This document shows, piece by piece, positions 1 through 8,269 of a DNA stretch of 52,562 nucleotides. The notes beneath the pieces are model-generated. The model worked only from the letters and a program-made list of their open reading frames with translations. It was not told the origin of the DNA and did no database searches. Position numbers and translations under genes: made by a program. Source of the stretch: Bacteroidota bacterium (GTDB taxonomy: Bacteria > Bacteroidota > Bacteroidia > Chitinophagales > Saprospiraceae). The first letter of the stretch is position 1; every line of letters begins with the position of its first letter. The stretch is taken from assembly GCA_029561355.1 (NCBI GenBank), contig JAKQJD010000633.1, positions 1 to 52,562 on the forward strand. Reading direction: 5' to 3'.

Positions 1-11
1 GATAACTACTT

Positions 12-968
12 ATGAACTGGTCAACAAATCCATATGATTTCAAAGGTCTGGACAAAATTCTTGCCCGCGTACAAGACAAAAAGAACCAGTTGGATTTACT
101 GCGTCCTTTGCCCGAGCCTGTGCTTCGCAACCTGCGGGACAGCCTTTCCCTCGAATGGACTTACCACTCCAATGGCATCGAGGGCAATACCCTTTCGTTG
201 ATAGAAACCAAGTTGGTGGTGGAGGATGGTATAACAATTCAGGGCAAATCCTTGCGGGAGCACTTCGAGGCTGTGAATCACCAGGAAGCGGTGGAATGGA
301 TCGAGGGCCTTGTATCAACGAATGAACCGTTGCGCAAAGGGGATGTACGCACTTTGCAAAGTATTGTGCTACAAAAAATCGGAAAATCAATAGCAGGCGT
401 TTACCGGACGGGCAGTGTACGCATTTCCGGGGCTAATTTTGTGCCACCGGATGCGCTCCTGATCGAGGAGTATTTGGACGAGTTGATCACCTGGTTCAAT
501 GCTCCCGGAGAACTACCACCGCTGGTCAAGGCTGCTATTTTTCACCATCGGTTCGTGTGGATACACCCGTTTTTTGATGGCAATGGCCGCACGGTGCGCC
601 TGCTAATGAATCTCTTCCTGATGCGGCAGGGATACCCGCCAGCCATTATCCTGATGCAAGACCGGCGCAAATACTACGAGGCGCTCAACCATGCCAATAA
701 AGGCACATACGGCAAATTGTTGCTCCTTATACTCCAGGCAGCAGAACGTACACTGGATATTTACCTCGGTAGTGTGACCTCTCATTCCTACGCCGATTAC
801 AAACCTATCGTGGACATTGTAAAGGAAGCGGACGTTCCTTACAGTCAGGAATATGTGAGTCTTTTGGCCAGACAGGGGAAGATTGCCGCTCTTAAGGAAG
901 GCCGTGACTGGCTTACTACGAAGGCTGCCGTAGCCGCGTATCGGCTTGGACGCGACCGAAAAAGGTAG
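12..968 (+). CDS. Fic family protein (probable AMP-transferase)
   Basis: Fic proteins usually transfer AMP from ATP to a hydroxyl of a target protein. The 318-aa product has the complete active-site motif HPFFDGNGR (His185, Asp189, Asn191, Arg193). An N-terminal S-x-x-x-E-G motif (Ser53 to Gly58) matches the inhibitory helix of self-inhibited class II Fic proteins. The C-terminal 70 or so residues look like a winged-helix segment, as in Fic/DUF4172-like or Fic-HTH proteins. An in-frame TAA at 3-5 shows that the gene is complete, with ATG at 12 as the first usable start. No antitoxin-like partner is visible inside the window. The target is unknown. The family call is secure, and the AMPylation activity is inferred from the intact motif. 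Confidence 0.93.
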   Translation: MNWSTNPYDFKGLDKILARVQDKKNQLDLLRPLPEPVLRNLRDSLSLEWTYHSNGIEGNTLSLIETKLVVEDGITIQGKSLREHFEAVNHQEAVEWIEGLVSTNEPLRKGDVRTLQSIVLQKIGKSIAGVYRTGSVRISGANFVPPDALLIEEYLDELITWFNAPGELPPLVKAAIFHHRFVWIHPFFDGNGRTVRLLMNLFLMRQGYPPAIILMQDRRKYYEALNHANKGTYGKLLLLILQAAERTLDIYLGSVTSHSYADYKPIVDIVKEADVPYSQEYVSLLARQGKIAALKEGRDWLTTKAAVAAYRLGRDRKR

Positions 969-976
969 ATAGTGTT

Positions 977-1052
977 GAGTTATGAGTGATGAGTGATGAG
1001 TTATCCGGATGCGCACGTTTTTTATGGATGCCATGAAAAAACGTAAGCATCC
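977..1052. repeat. Heptamer run plus inverted repeat after the Fic gene
   Basis: Four heptamers of the form GAGTKAT lie at 977-1004, just after the Fic stop codon. They are followed by an imperfect inverted repeat at 1007-1052 with arms of about 20 bp. This is the same architecture as the larger spacer elements elsewhere in the window, but the heptamers are present on one side only. It may also work as a transcription terminator between two convergent genes. Confidence 0.6.
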
Positions 1053-1087
1053 TTCCAATCCTTTTTTAATCCTTTAAATCCTGATTC

Positions 1088-2566
1088 TTAAGGCTTTTTT
1101 TCCACAATCGTAATCACCTGTCCGGCTGCGGTCATGCCCAGCGCCTGCTCCTGACCCGACGGCCATTTTACAAAAACACTATCGGCCTGTACCGAAGCGC
1201 CCAGCCCGAAATGTGCCGTCAGACTGTTCTGGCCGCAGTAGCCCGATTGGGCGGTTATTTCCCTAACTTGCGTTACAGGCTGCCCATCGATGACGGCTTT
1301 CACAAGAATGCGGGCGCCGATGGCCGAGCGGTTTGAAGCAGTGCCGACCAGACGAATTTTCAGCCAGTGATTGCCGTTGCCCTTGTTCATAAAAACGCTG
1401 TGGTTGGGCTCAGGTGCAGTGGGCGTTTTTTTGCAGTTGGCCACCACGAGGTCGGGAAAACCGTCGTCGTTGAGGTCGCCCCAGGCAGCCCCGTATGAAC
1501 ACGTTGTGATGTAGGAATCCAGCGCCGAATTGTCGCGTTCGAAAATACCGGCGCCGTTATTTTTATATAAAAAATTGACTGTCAGTCCGTTGCAAAAGCC
1601 GTTGGCGACAAACAGGTCCAGATCGCCGTCGTTGTCATAGTCCTCGAAAGCACTGCCGAAAGAGCAGCCGCCATCCGAATTGATGGGACCGGGCGCGGCA
1701 GCCGTAAAACTGCCGTTGCCATTGTTCATAAAAAGCCGGTTGTTGTCGGGCACAAAATTGCCGGTATTTCCCACAAAAAGGTCGAGGAACCCGTCGTTGT
1801 TTACGTCGCCCCAACTGGCAGTGATGGAACTCTGGCTTTCCATCACTGCCGGGTCGTCGGTTACTTTGGCAAAGGTTCCGTTGCCGTTGTTGCGGAGCAG
1901 GGTGTTTTTGTTTTCCTCCTCGTTGGTCACGTACAGGTCGAGGTCGCCGTCGTTGTCGTAATCGGCCCAGTTGGCCGAGCGGCTGGGCGTCTGATCGTCG
2001 AGCCAGGAGGCGCTTTCTTTTACAAATGTGTTGTTGCCCGTATTGCGGTATAAAAAATTGCGGAGGTCGGAGCCGCCGCTGTTGGTAATAAAAATGTCTG
2101 CCAGTCCATCGTTGTTGTAGTCGCCGAAAGCGGCCGTTTCGGAATGGGTACCTGCACTGCAGGTCACCGCTTCCGGGAGGTGTGCAAACGTGCCTTTCCC
2201 TTCATTCCGGTAAAAGAAATTGGGTCGTCCGAACCAGGTTACCATGTAGGCGTCGAGGTCGCCGTCGTTGTCCGAATCAGCGAACGTAGTGCCGTCGGAA
2301 GGGCTGTGGTCCAGCACGATCGGGTCGCCTTCCACGGCCTTAAAAACGCCCTTGCCCTGGTTGAGATACAACTCATTGTTTTGCCCGGTGTTCAGTCCGT
2401 TGGAAATAAACACGTCGTCGAGTCCGTCGCCGTTCACATCGATGAGGTTGACGCTGCGGCTGTCGCCCGGAGTGGTGACCAGCGGCGAATCGGTGAGTGC
2501 CGTAAATTGCTGGGCGTGGGCAACCGTGCCGGTTAAAACCAGAAAACAGAGGGACACAAGGCGCAT
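1088..2566 (-). CDS. Secreted FG-GAP/VCBS-repeat protein with ASPIC/UnbV domain (CRTAC1-like)
   Basis: The 492-aa product starts with a clear signal peptide (hydrophobic core then AHA-Q at about residue 19). The body holds seven Ca-binding repeats of the type DxNxDGxxD, for example DVNGDGLDD, DYDNDGDLDLYVT and DLNDDGFPDLVVA, as in seven-bladed integrin-like beta-propellers. The last 90 residues match the ASPIC/UnbV domain that caps CRTAC1-type proteins (SAIGARI, then WPSGQEQ). It should be exported, and no T9SS sorting domain is seen at the C-terminus. Its role is unknown; relatives are cell-surface or extracellular binding proteins. It is transcribed alone, convergent with the Fic gene. Confidence 0.9.
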   Translation of the reverse strand: MRLVSLCFLVLTGTVAHAQQFTALTDSPLVTTPGDSRSVNLIDVNGDGLDDVFISNGLNTGQNNELYLNQGKGVFKAVEGDPIVLDHSPSDGTTFADSDNDGDLDAYMVTWFGRPNFFYRNEGKGTFAHLPEAVTCSAGTHSETAAFGDYNNDGLADIFITNSGGSDLRNFLYRNTGNNTFVKESASWLDDQTPSRSANWADYDNDGDLDLYVTNEEENKNTLLRNNGNGTFAKVTDDPAVMESQSSITASWGDVNNDGFLDLFVGNTGNFVPDNNRLFMNNGNGSFTAAAPGPINSDGGCSFGSAFEDYDNDGDLDLFVANGFCNGLTVNFLYKNNGAGIFERDNSALDSYITTCSYGAAWGDLNDDGFPDLVVANCKKTPTAPEPNHSVFMNKGNGNHWLKIRLVGTASNRSAIGARILVKAVIDGQPVTQVREITAQSGYCGQNSLTAHFGLGASVQADSVFVKWPSGQEQALGMTAAGQVITIVEKKP

Positions 2567-2708
2567 AGGTGGTCGTTTTTTGGAAAAGTATACGTTTGAT
2601 TCCTGCCCGGAAGCGATTATCGCCGTTCGACGCTCAAATTGGGTTAAAGGGCTGTTTGTGGCCCTTCAGTCACACGCACGGCTGCTTGACTCGTACGTTT
2701 TGACTCGT

Positions 2709-2741
2709 ACGTTTACTAACCCTTTGAGGGTTAGTAAACGT
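2709..2741. repeat. Perfect 15-bp inverted repeat
   Basis: The arms at 2709-2723 and 2727-2741 are exact complements around a 3-nt TTG loop. Just to the left, the 14-mer TGACTCGTACGTTT occurs twice in tandem (about 2688 and 2701). A weaker outer pairing joins GCTGCTTGAC with the CAGGTAAGGCAGC to its right. The sequence could form a strong hairpin in DNA or RNA. Confidence 0.8.
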
Positions 2742-2784
2742 CAGGTAAGGCAGCCGGCCAGGAAAAAAGAGCAAAATTCGCGTT

Positions 2785-2913
2785 GAGTAATAACGGACGC
2801 TGCCTTGTCATTCTTGTCGGGACCCGTCCACTCTACGGCGCGTTTTTTCCCGTTTTTTCCCTCGTAGAGTGGATGGGGCCCGACAAGGATGACAAGGCAT
2901 TTGTTAGTACTCA
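2785..2913. repeat. Large inverted repeat, 37-bp core arms
   Basis: Arms 2801-2837 and 2863-2899 pair with three mismatches around a T-rich 25-nt loop. Pairing continues outward between 2785-2794 and 2904-2913 with one further mismatch. The repeat lies in the gap between the divergently oriented CRTAC1-like gene and the first T9SS cargo gene, so it cannot be a simple 3' terminator for either. Confidence 0.8.
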
Positions 2914-2924
2914 AAGCGAAAAAT

Positions 2925-3250
2925 TTAGGTTTTTTTGAGAAGTATTTAGGTCCTCTCACTATCCGTTTAGGTTCATTTGAGAAGCCATCCTCTTCCGGAA
3001 AGAAGCGTTTCGGTCTTTTTGAGAAGCGTTTGGGTTCTTTTGAGAAGCATTTGGGTTCCCGACGTAAAAGTTTCAGTCCTCCGACCAAACGTTTAGGTTC
3101 CGGACCTAAAGTTTTCACTCCCGGACTCAAACATTTGGGTTCAATAACCTAAACACTTCTCAAAAGGACCGAAACGTTTAGGTCCAGGACCCAAACACTT
3201 CTCAAAAGGACCTAAATGACGCCCTAAAACACTCAAAATTTTGAGAAAAA
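2925..3250. repeat. Degenerate 21-22 bp tandem repeat region with inverted right end
   Basis: About ten degenerate units share a pattern like TTTTGAGAAGCGTTTGGGTTC. Units up to about 3150 read on the plus strand. From 3150 to 3215 the same motif appears in reverse complement (for example CCCAAACACTTCTCAAAAGG), so parts of the array can fold back. No protein-coding sense is apparent in either strand. Confidence 0.7.
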
Positions 3251-3298
3251 GCCTCTCCGTAGACACTTTGTTAAAATCCGCCTTTTTCTCAAAACACC

Positions 3299-3330
3299 TT
3301 TACAACTCTCCATTTACTTTCACATATTTG
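3299..3330 (+). promoter_or_regulatory. Bacteroidota-type promoter for the first T9SS cargo gene
   Basis: TTTA at 3299-3302 and CATATTTG at 3323-3330 are separated by 20 nt. This approximates the Bacteroidota TTTG / TAnnTTTG promoter with one mismatch in each element. Transcription would begin near 3337, which fits an ATG at 3408 better than the far-upstream GTG at 3359 as the translation start. Confidence 0.45.
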
Positions 3331-3358
3331 CAACGCCTTCCCTTCATCGCGGGCCCCG

Positions 3359-5302
3359 GTGGTGAAGGCATCAAACTCTTCATTTTTTTTTAAAACATCG
3401 ACTTCACATGGAAATGACTCTCCAAAAAGTGGCACGGCTGTTGTCACACACACACACACATTTCGTACAATTTTGCTGGTATCGGTTATGATGGCCGGGA
3501 GTTTGGGGGTAAAAGCGCAGATATTCACAGGTAATATTGGCATTGCCAATTTTTCGGCCCCTACCAGCGGACCTGCCATTGCCCCTGTCAGATGGACAGG
3601 GTATGGCTTCCAGTCACAAAATGGCAATCCGGATAATACCATCAAAGAATTCAGGGTAGTGGTCACCGTTTCAAATGGTGCCTGCATCAATAAGGATGCA
3701 ACGGTAGCCTCCCTGAACGCACTGTTTCCCTCGAGCGCATTTACCGTAACCAATACGGTGGTGCGAATTGATTACCCTGCCAATTCCGCCTTCATTACGC
3801 TTCCCTCGGCCGGCGCGAGTGGATTATTATTATTCAATGTACACTTTGCAAATACTCCGGGAACGTCATCTACCATACAAGTGGAAACCACCCCTACCAC
3901 CCGGCCTTATTTTGTTGCCGTGACCGGGCAATCGACACTGCCGCAATTTCCTTTGGTGGGAAATCCTGTAACTGTTCCTTTTAACAGCTCGGCGCTTATC
4001 AAGGGTTTTATTGAAAAACCGGGGGTGCCGGCTTCCAATTGTACCGGTGGGACCAATAATTCCATTACGAACGTAACCTTGTCCTTTAAAGTACCTCCAG
4101 GGCAGTGTGTTCCAATTGTCAACCTCACGACGGGGACCAACGGCCTGTATTCCAAATCAGTATTGAAAGGTTTTGACTATGAGGTCAGACCCAGCAAGAT
4201 AAATGGAAACCAGTGTGGAGTGACCAGTTATGATCATGCCTTATTGGGTCAACATATATTGTTGCTTTCTTCCCTCACTTCCGTACAGCAATACATTGCC
4301 GGAGATGTTGATTTATCCAATAGTTTAAATGCCAACGATCTGAGTGGCATTTCGCATATCATTGCAGGTGATTTTGACATACAACCAGGATCAGGTTATG
4401 AATCCTGGAGATTTGTACCGACCCAGAATTATGCCTTTCAACCGTTTCCGCCAAGCAACTGGCTGTCGATTCCAAACTTTACCAAAATACAGAATATTCA
4501 GTCAAATGTCTCGAATAATGACTTTGTAGGAATAAAAATGGGCGACATCAACCAAAGTTGCAGCAGTTGCAATCAAATGAACCTTATCGCGCCTGCCGAA
4601 GAGCGATCGGAAGCGTTTGCCGTACAGTTGTTTGTTCCGGGGCAACCTTTATCGCGTGGAGAAAACGTAGTGTTGCCCGTTACGGTGGATCATTTCAACC
4701 ACATTTTTTCATTCAGTACATTTTTGGGATACGACCCTGCTTTGTTACAAGTTGAAAAAATCACGCCGGGCAGTTTGCCGATTGAATACGGCGCTATGGT
4801 TCACGATCCGGAAACGAATGCCATTCGTTATGCCTGGTGTTCGGAAGATGCCCGACAAGGACGCACGTTGCGGGATGGTGAGAGTATTCTGTTGGTATAT
4901 GCCAAAGTCTTACAAGACATACCATCACCCGAACAGGCTTTCCGGCTTACGGAAGAAGAAGATCGAATCAACGAACTGTATGACGTAAACCTGTCAAGGG
5001 GAATTTTCACCGGTGACATCAAAGCGGCCGATCCGAATACAGGAAATCGAGACTTGTCTCTGCGTGTTTTCCCCAACCCTTTTCACAATGCTCCCACCCT
5101 GTCATTCTACCTGCCGGAAGCGGGCATTTGTAATATCAGCATCAGCAATGCCGCCGGTAAGACCATCAGTAGCACTTCGGAGTATCGGGAAGCGGGGCAG
5201 TATTACTGGCAACCGGAAAACCTACCCACACACCCAGGCGTTTTATTCTGCCGGCTCAGTATGGGAGTTGCAACGCGCACCCTCAAACTAGTCCAAAACT
5301 AA
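3359..5302 (+). CDS. T9SS-exported protein with cohesin-like and dockerin-like segments
   Basis: The 647-codon frame opens with GTG at 3359. The credible signal peptide lies at codons 35-53 (TILLVSVMMAGSLGVKA-Q). The middle carries a dockerin-like EF-hand segment (AGDVDLSNSLNANDLS, then GDFDI and KMGDIN). A cohesin-like beta-sandwich segment follows (VVLPVTVDHFNHIFSF, FLGYDPALLQVE). The last 75 residues are a type A T9SS sorting domain (LRVFPNPF start, LKLVQN end). The start is uncertain. ATG 3408 has a good N-region but is out of frame with the signal peptide unless the (CA)8 tract at 3445-3460 loses one unit. Internal ATGs at 3488 and 3491 would truncate the signal. The ligand is unknown. 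The T9SS call is firm and the domain calls are moderate. Confidence 0.82.
   Translation: MVKASNSSFFFKTSTSHGNDSPKSGTAVVTHTHTFRTILLVSVMMAGSLGVKAQIFTGNIGIANFSAPTSGPAIAPVRWTGYGFQSQNGNPDNTIKEFRVVVTVSNGACINKDATVASLNALFPSSAFTVTNTVVRIDYPANSAFITLPSAGASGLLLFNVHFANTPGTSSTIQVETTPTTRPYFVAVTGQSTLPQFPLVGNPVTVPFNSSALIKGFIEKPGVPASNCTGGTNNSITNVTLSFKVPPGQCVPIVNLTTGTNGLYSKSVLKGFDYEVRPSKINGNQCGVTSYDHALLGQHILLLSSLTSVQQYIAGDVDLSNSLNANDLSGISHIIAGDFDIQPGSGYESWRFVPTQNYAFQPFPPSNWLSIPNFTKIQNIQSNVSNNDFVGIKMGDINQSCSSCNQMNLIAPAEERSEAFAVQLFVPGQPLSRGENVVLPVTVDHFNHIFSFSTFLGYDPALLQVEKITPGSLPIEYGAMVHDPETNAIRYAWCSEDARQGRTLRDGESILLVYAKVLQDIPSPEQAFRLTEEEDRINELYDVNLSRGIFTGDIKAADPNTGNRDLSLRVFPNPFHNAPTLSFYLPEAGICNISISNAAGKTISSTSEYREAGQYYWQPENLPTHPGVLFCRLSMGVATRTLKLVQN
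3445..3460 (+). repeat. (CA)8 dinucleotide tract in the 5' coding region
   Basis: Eight CA units interrupt the start of the T9SS cargo gene. From ATG 3408 the present frame ends at a TGA after 27 codons. With seven (or ten) units the same ATG would read into the signal peptide TILLVSVMMAGSLGVKA and the whole protein. This is the layout of a slipped-strand contingency site. Confidence 0.75.
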
Positions 5303-5316
5303 AAACCCGATCATTT

Positions 5317-5361
5317 ATTAGCCTGTTTGTTGTCGAGGGCCCCGACAGCAAACAGGCTAAT
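5317..5361. terminator. Hairpin between the two T9SS cargo genes
   Basis: Arms 5317-5335 and 5343-5361 pair over 19 bp with one G-T type mismatch around a short G/C loop. The hairpin starts 15 nt after the stop of the first cargo gene. There is no long T run, so it may be a terminator or an mRNA 3'-end stabiliser. Confidence 0.6.
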
Positions 5362-5378
5362 GCTATTTGTAATCTACC

Positions 5379-8141
5379 ATGAAAAAATCGATAATAACTA
5401 CATTATTCATCGTTTTAAGGCTTTTTTGCCTTTCTTCGCAAAGTTTTTATTACGTCAGTACTATTGATTATAGTCTCACAGGGGAATCCATCATCGGTTA
5501 TTTTGATATGAGCACCTGTACGGATACCGTGCTATATACCATCCAGCACGAAGATTTTTCGGGAGTAGCACAATTTACGGATATAGCAGTAGGTTCAGAC
5601 GGCTTTTTGTACCTGAATTCTAGTCCTGCTCCTTGTAAATTATATAGATACGACATTCAAAATCAGGTATTCCAATACGTAGCCACCTTTCCAAACACCC
5701 CTTTAAGTTTTTATATTTCCTCTCTTGTATGTGACGCCAATGGTGTGCTTTTTGCTGCAGGCGCGGAACTATTTTCTTATAATATTCAAACCGGTGTGTT
5801 CACAGTTCATGGAAACTTACCAGACAATGTTCTTTCCGTTGGCGATTTAACATTTTATGATGGCAGGTTATTGCTTCTTGCGAGTAATTCCAATACCTCT
5901 TCTAAGTCTCTCTATGAAATAAATATTCAGGATCCTGTCAACAGTGCTAATTTTTTAAATCTCCCTACGGGAGGTTATGGAATATTCAGTTATTCAATCA
6001 ATTGCGATAGTACTACCGTTTTTTATTCAGGAGACGTAGGCCAACTTTACCAAATCAATATCCAGACAGGCACTCTCACTCCGGTATGTGCGCCGTCTGC
6101 GAATATTTTCGGCGCCGCTACCACCAACGAATTTCTTGCGTCCGATTGTTCCGTATCGCTCGATCTGGATAAAGACAACAGCAGCGGCGCAGCAGGCGGC
6201 GATTATATGCTTTCCGTTTGCGGCAACGGACCCGCTTTCATCAGCGATACATCCGACGCCGAAGTGTACAGCGGCTACAGCCTGGATTCCCTGCGTTTCG
6301 TTCTGATTCCTGCTTTTCCCGGCGAGGTGTTGAGCGCGGCTCTTCCACTGCCTTCCGGTATTTCCATTTCAGGCCAGGGCAGTGCCAACCCGGTTCTGCA
6401 CAACAACGGCCCTGCGCAATATGCTGACTTTCAATCTGTTTTACGCACCGTCACCTGGCAATATACCGGCGCCGGAAACGCGCCGGCCGGGCCCCGCACG
6501 GTCGTGGTCACCCTTTTTGCCACCGGAAACCGGCGCGATACGGCCTCGGTGTTACTGGATGTCCGCACACCCGTTTCGGCAGGCCGCGACAGTTCGGTTA
6601 CCGTATGCGCCGATGCGCCCGCTTTCAGCCTCGCTTCGCTGCTTTCGGCAGATGCCGCAGCGGGCGGTTCGTGGCTGCCTGCTTTACCGGGCGGCATGTT
6701 CGATCCTGATACGCAGCCCGGCAGCCAGTTTCGGTACGTTGTTCCCGGGGGCGAGTGCCCGGCCGATACAGCCGTTATAACAGTAACAGTGCAGCCATTG
6801 CCGGTTTTTTCTTTCGATAACAGTATAAACCTTTGTACGGGCGATACGCTCTATCTCGAAACGCCCCAAACCGCCTTGTGGCAGGACGGCAGTGTGGCGA
6901 CCTCCTACCCGGCGAGCCACGCAGGGTTATACTGGGCGGAAGTGACGACCGCGAACGGCTGTACATTCAGAGATAGTACGTTCATCAGCCTGCTCCCGGT
7001 GCAGCATACCCAGGAAAGTATCCAGCGCTGCTTCGGGCAGCCGTACGCCTGGAACGGGCAGGTATATCTGTCCGATACGACGGTTTGCGCGATATTCGGC
7101 AGTGTGTTCGGCTGCGATTCCATCCATTGCATTACACTGGATTTTCTACCTCCGGTTACGCCGCCGTTTATCACGGGAGATACCTTGTTTTGTTTCGGAG
7201 CAAGCACCACCTTTTCCACATCGGGTTTCCTCTCCTACGCCTGGTCCGTTCCCGGCGCTACCGGCCCCGAACTTCAGGTAACCGCTCCGGGCGCCTACAC
7301 CGTCACCGCCACAGACTCTAACGGCTGTACCGCCAGCGCATCCCGGTCGGCTAGCGAGTCGGCGCCCATCGTCGCTGTCTGGGACCTGCATCCGCCCGGC
7401 TGCAATGGCGACACCGACGGCTGGATCGAGTTGCTAAACATCGAAGGCGGGCAAAGCCCTTTTTCCTATCGATTCGATGGCGGCGCGCCCGTGCCGGAGC
7501 CTTTTTTTGACAACCTGCCGGGAGGGAGTTATTTCATTCGCACGTCGGGCGCCGATGGCTGTTTTGCCGACACGACGCTGGTGCTGACCGAGCCTCCGGT
7601 GTTGTCCGTTTCCCTCGGGCCGGATATTGGTATTCCCCCCGGCAGCGCCTACCCGCTTTCGGCGCAGGTGAGCGGCGGGCAGGGCGCATGGGCTTATGCC
7701 TGGTCGCCGCCCGCAGGGCTGAGTTGCTCGGATTGCCCAGATCCGGTTGCTGCGCCTTCGGATTCCGTCGCGTATGTGCTTTCCGTGACCGACGCCAACG
7801 GGTGCAGCGCGACGGATAGCATCCGCGTGGCCGTGCAGGGCACGGACTTTCTTTTTGTGCCGAATGTTTTTTCGCCCGACGACGATGGCAAAAATGATTT
7901 CTTCGGCGTTTTCGCCGATCCGGACCGGGTGCGCAGTGTGGAAATCCTGCGCGTGTACGACCGCTGGGGAACGCTGGTGTACGAGGCGTCCGCTGCGCCG
8001 TTCAATGACGTGAACAAGGGCTGGAATGGTTTTTATCGCGGAAAAGCCGCCGCGCCGGGGGTGTACGTGTGGTACGCTACGATCCGGCTGACGAACGGAG
8101 AGGCGCTGGTGAATGCGGGGGATGTGTGGTTGCAGCGGTGA
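5379..8141 (+). CDS. Large secreted protein with SprB repeat and type B T9SS (CHU_C) C-terminal domain
   Basis: The 920-aa product begins with a signal peptide (MKKSIITTLFIVLRLFCLSS). The first 250 residues look like a beta-propeller of the kind that reads YNIQTG and YQINIQTG repeatedly. Next come immunoglobulin-like or PKD-like beta modules with paired cysteines. An SprB-type repeat follows at roughly 668-735 (PPGCNGDTDGWIEL, GGQSPFSYRFDGG). The end is a gliding-motility-associated domain from about 828 (VPNVFSPDDDGKNDFF, YDRWGTLVYE, GVYVWYATI). Such proteins are carried to the surface by T9SS and may act in adhesion or gliding. DNA composition changes visibly near 6090, from A/T-rich to G/C-rich, at the junction after the propeller. 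ATG 5379 is the natural start. Confidence 0.9.
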   Translation: MKKSIITTLFIVLRLFCLSSQSFYYVSTIDYSLTGESIIGYFDMSTCTDTVLYTIQHEDFSGVAQFTDIAVGSDGFLYLNSSPAPCKLYRYDIQNQVFQYVATFPNTPLSFYISSLVCDANGVLFAAGAELFSYNIQTGVFTVHGNLPDNVLSVGDLTFYDGRLLLLASNSNTSSKSLYEINIQDPVNSANFLNLPTGGYGIFSYSINCDSTTVFYSGDVGQLYQINIQTGTLTPVCAPSANIFGAATTNEFLASDCSVSLDLDKDNSSGAAGGDYMLSVCGNGPAFISDTSDAEVYSGYSLDSLRFVLIPAFPGEVLSAALPLPSGISISGQGSANPVLHNNGPAQYADFQSVLRTVTWQYTGAGNAPAGPRTVVVTLFATGNRRDTASVLLDVRTPVSAGRDSSVTVCADAPAFSLASLLSADAAAGGSWLPALPGGMFDPDTQPGSQFRYVVPGGECPADTAVITVTVQPLPVFSFDNSINLCTGDTLYLETPQTALWQDGSVATSYPASHAGLYWAEVTTANGCTFRDSTFISLLPVQHTQESIQRCFGQPYAWNGQVYLSDTTVCAIFGSVFGCDSIHCITLDFLPPVTPPFITGDTLFCFGASTTFSTSGFLSYAWSVPGATGPELQVTAPGAYTVTATDSNGCTASASRSASESAPIVAVWDLHPPGCNGDTDGWIELLNIEGGQSPFSYRFDGGAPVPEPFFDNLPGGSYFIRTSGADGCFADTTLVLTEPPVLSVSLGPDIGIPPGSAYPLSAQVSGGQGAWAYAWSPPAGLSCSDCPDPVAAPSDSVAYVLSVTDANGCSATDSIRVAVQGTDFLFVPNVFSPDDDGKNDFFGVFADPDRVRSVEILRVYDRWGTLVYEASAAPFNDVNKGWNGFYRGKAAAPGVYVWYATIRLTNGEALVNAGDVWLQR

Positions 8142-8142
8142 G

Positions 8143-8264
8143 TGATTGTTGAGGTTGTTGAGATTGTTGAGGGGTTGAGGGTTCTTCGCTCAAACTCTTT
8201 TAAATACCCTGAGCGAAGCACCCTCAACAAATCTCAACAATCAACAATCTCAACCCCCTCAACC
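8143..8264. repeat. Spacer palindrome with nonamer arms (GTTGAGATT-like)
   Basis: The left arm 8143-8191 and right arm 8210-8264 pair imperfectly. Both are built from TTGTTGAGR-type words, and the core TTCGCTCA pairs with TGAGCGAA. It fills almost the whole gap between the stop of the T9SS protein (8141) and the stop of the convergent Smr gene (8270). Confidence 0.8.
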
Positions 8265-8269
8265 TCCAT

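Larger units (their letters stand above)
2567..3358. other. 792-nt gene-free spacer packed with repeats
   Basis: I see no credible gene here. From left to right it holds a perfect 15-bp inverted repeat (2709-2741), a 37-bp inverted repeat (2801-2899), a degenerate 21-22 bp repeat region (about 2925-3250) and a promoter-like sequence (3299-3330). The possible reading frames through the 21-22 bp repeats translate into low-complexity Lys-Arg-Phe strings and are not believed. Confidence 0.7.

Noticed and set aside
2741..3130. 129-aa minus-strand frame rich in Lys-Arg-Phe repeats (and an 87-aa plus-strand partner)
   Set aside because: Both are translations of the 21-22 bp DNA repeat; the composition is low complexity and there is no start context.
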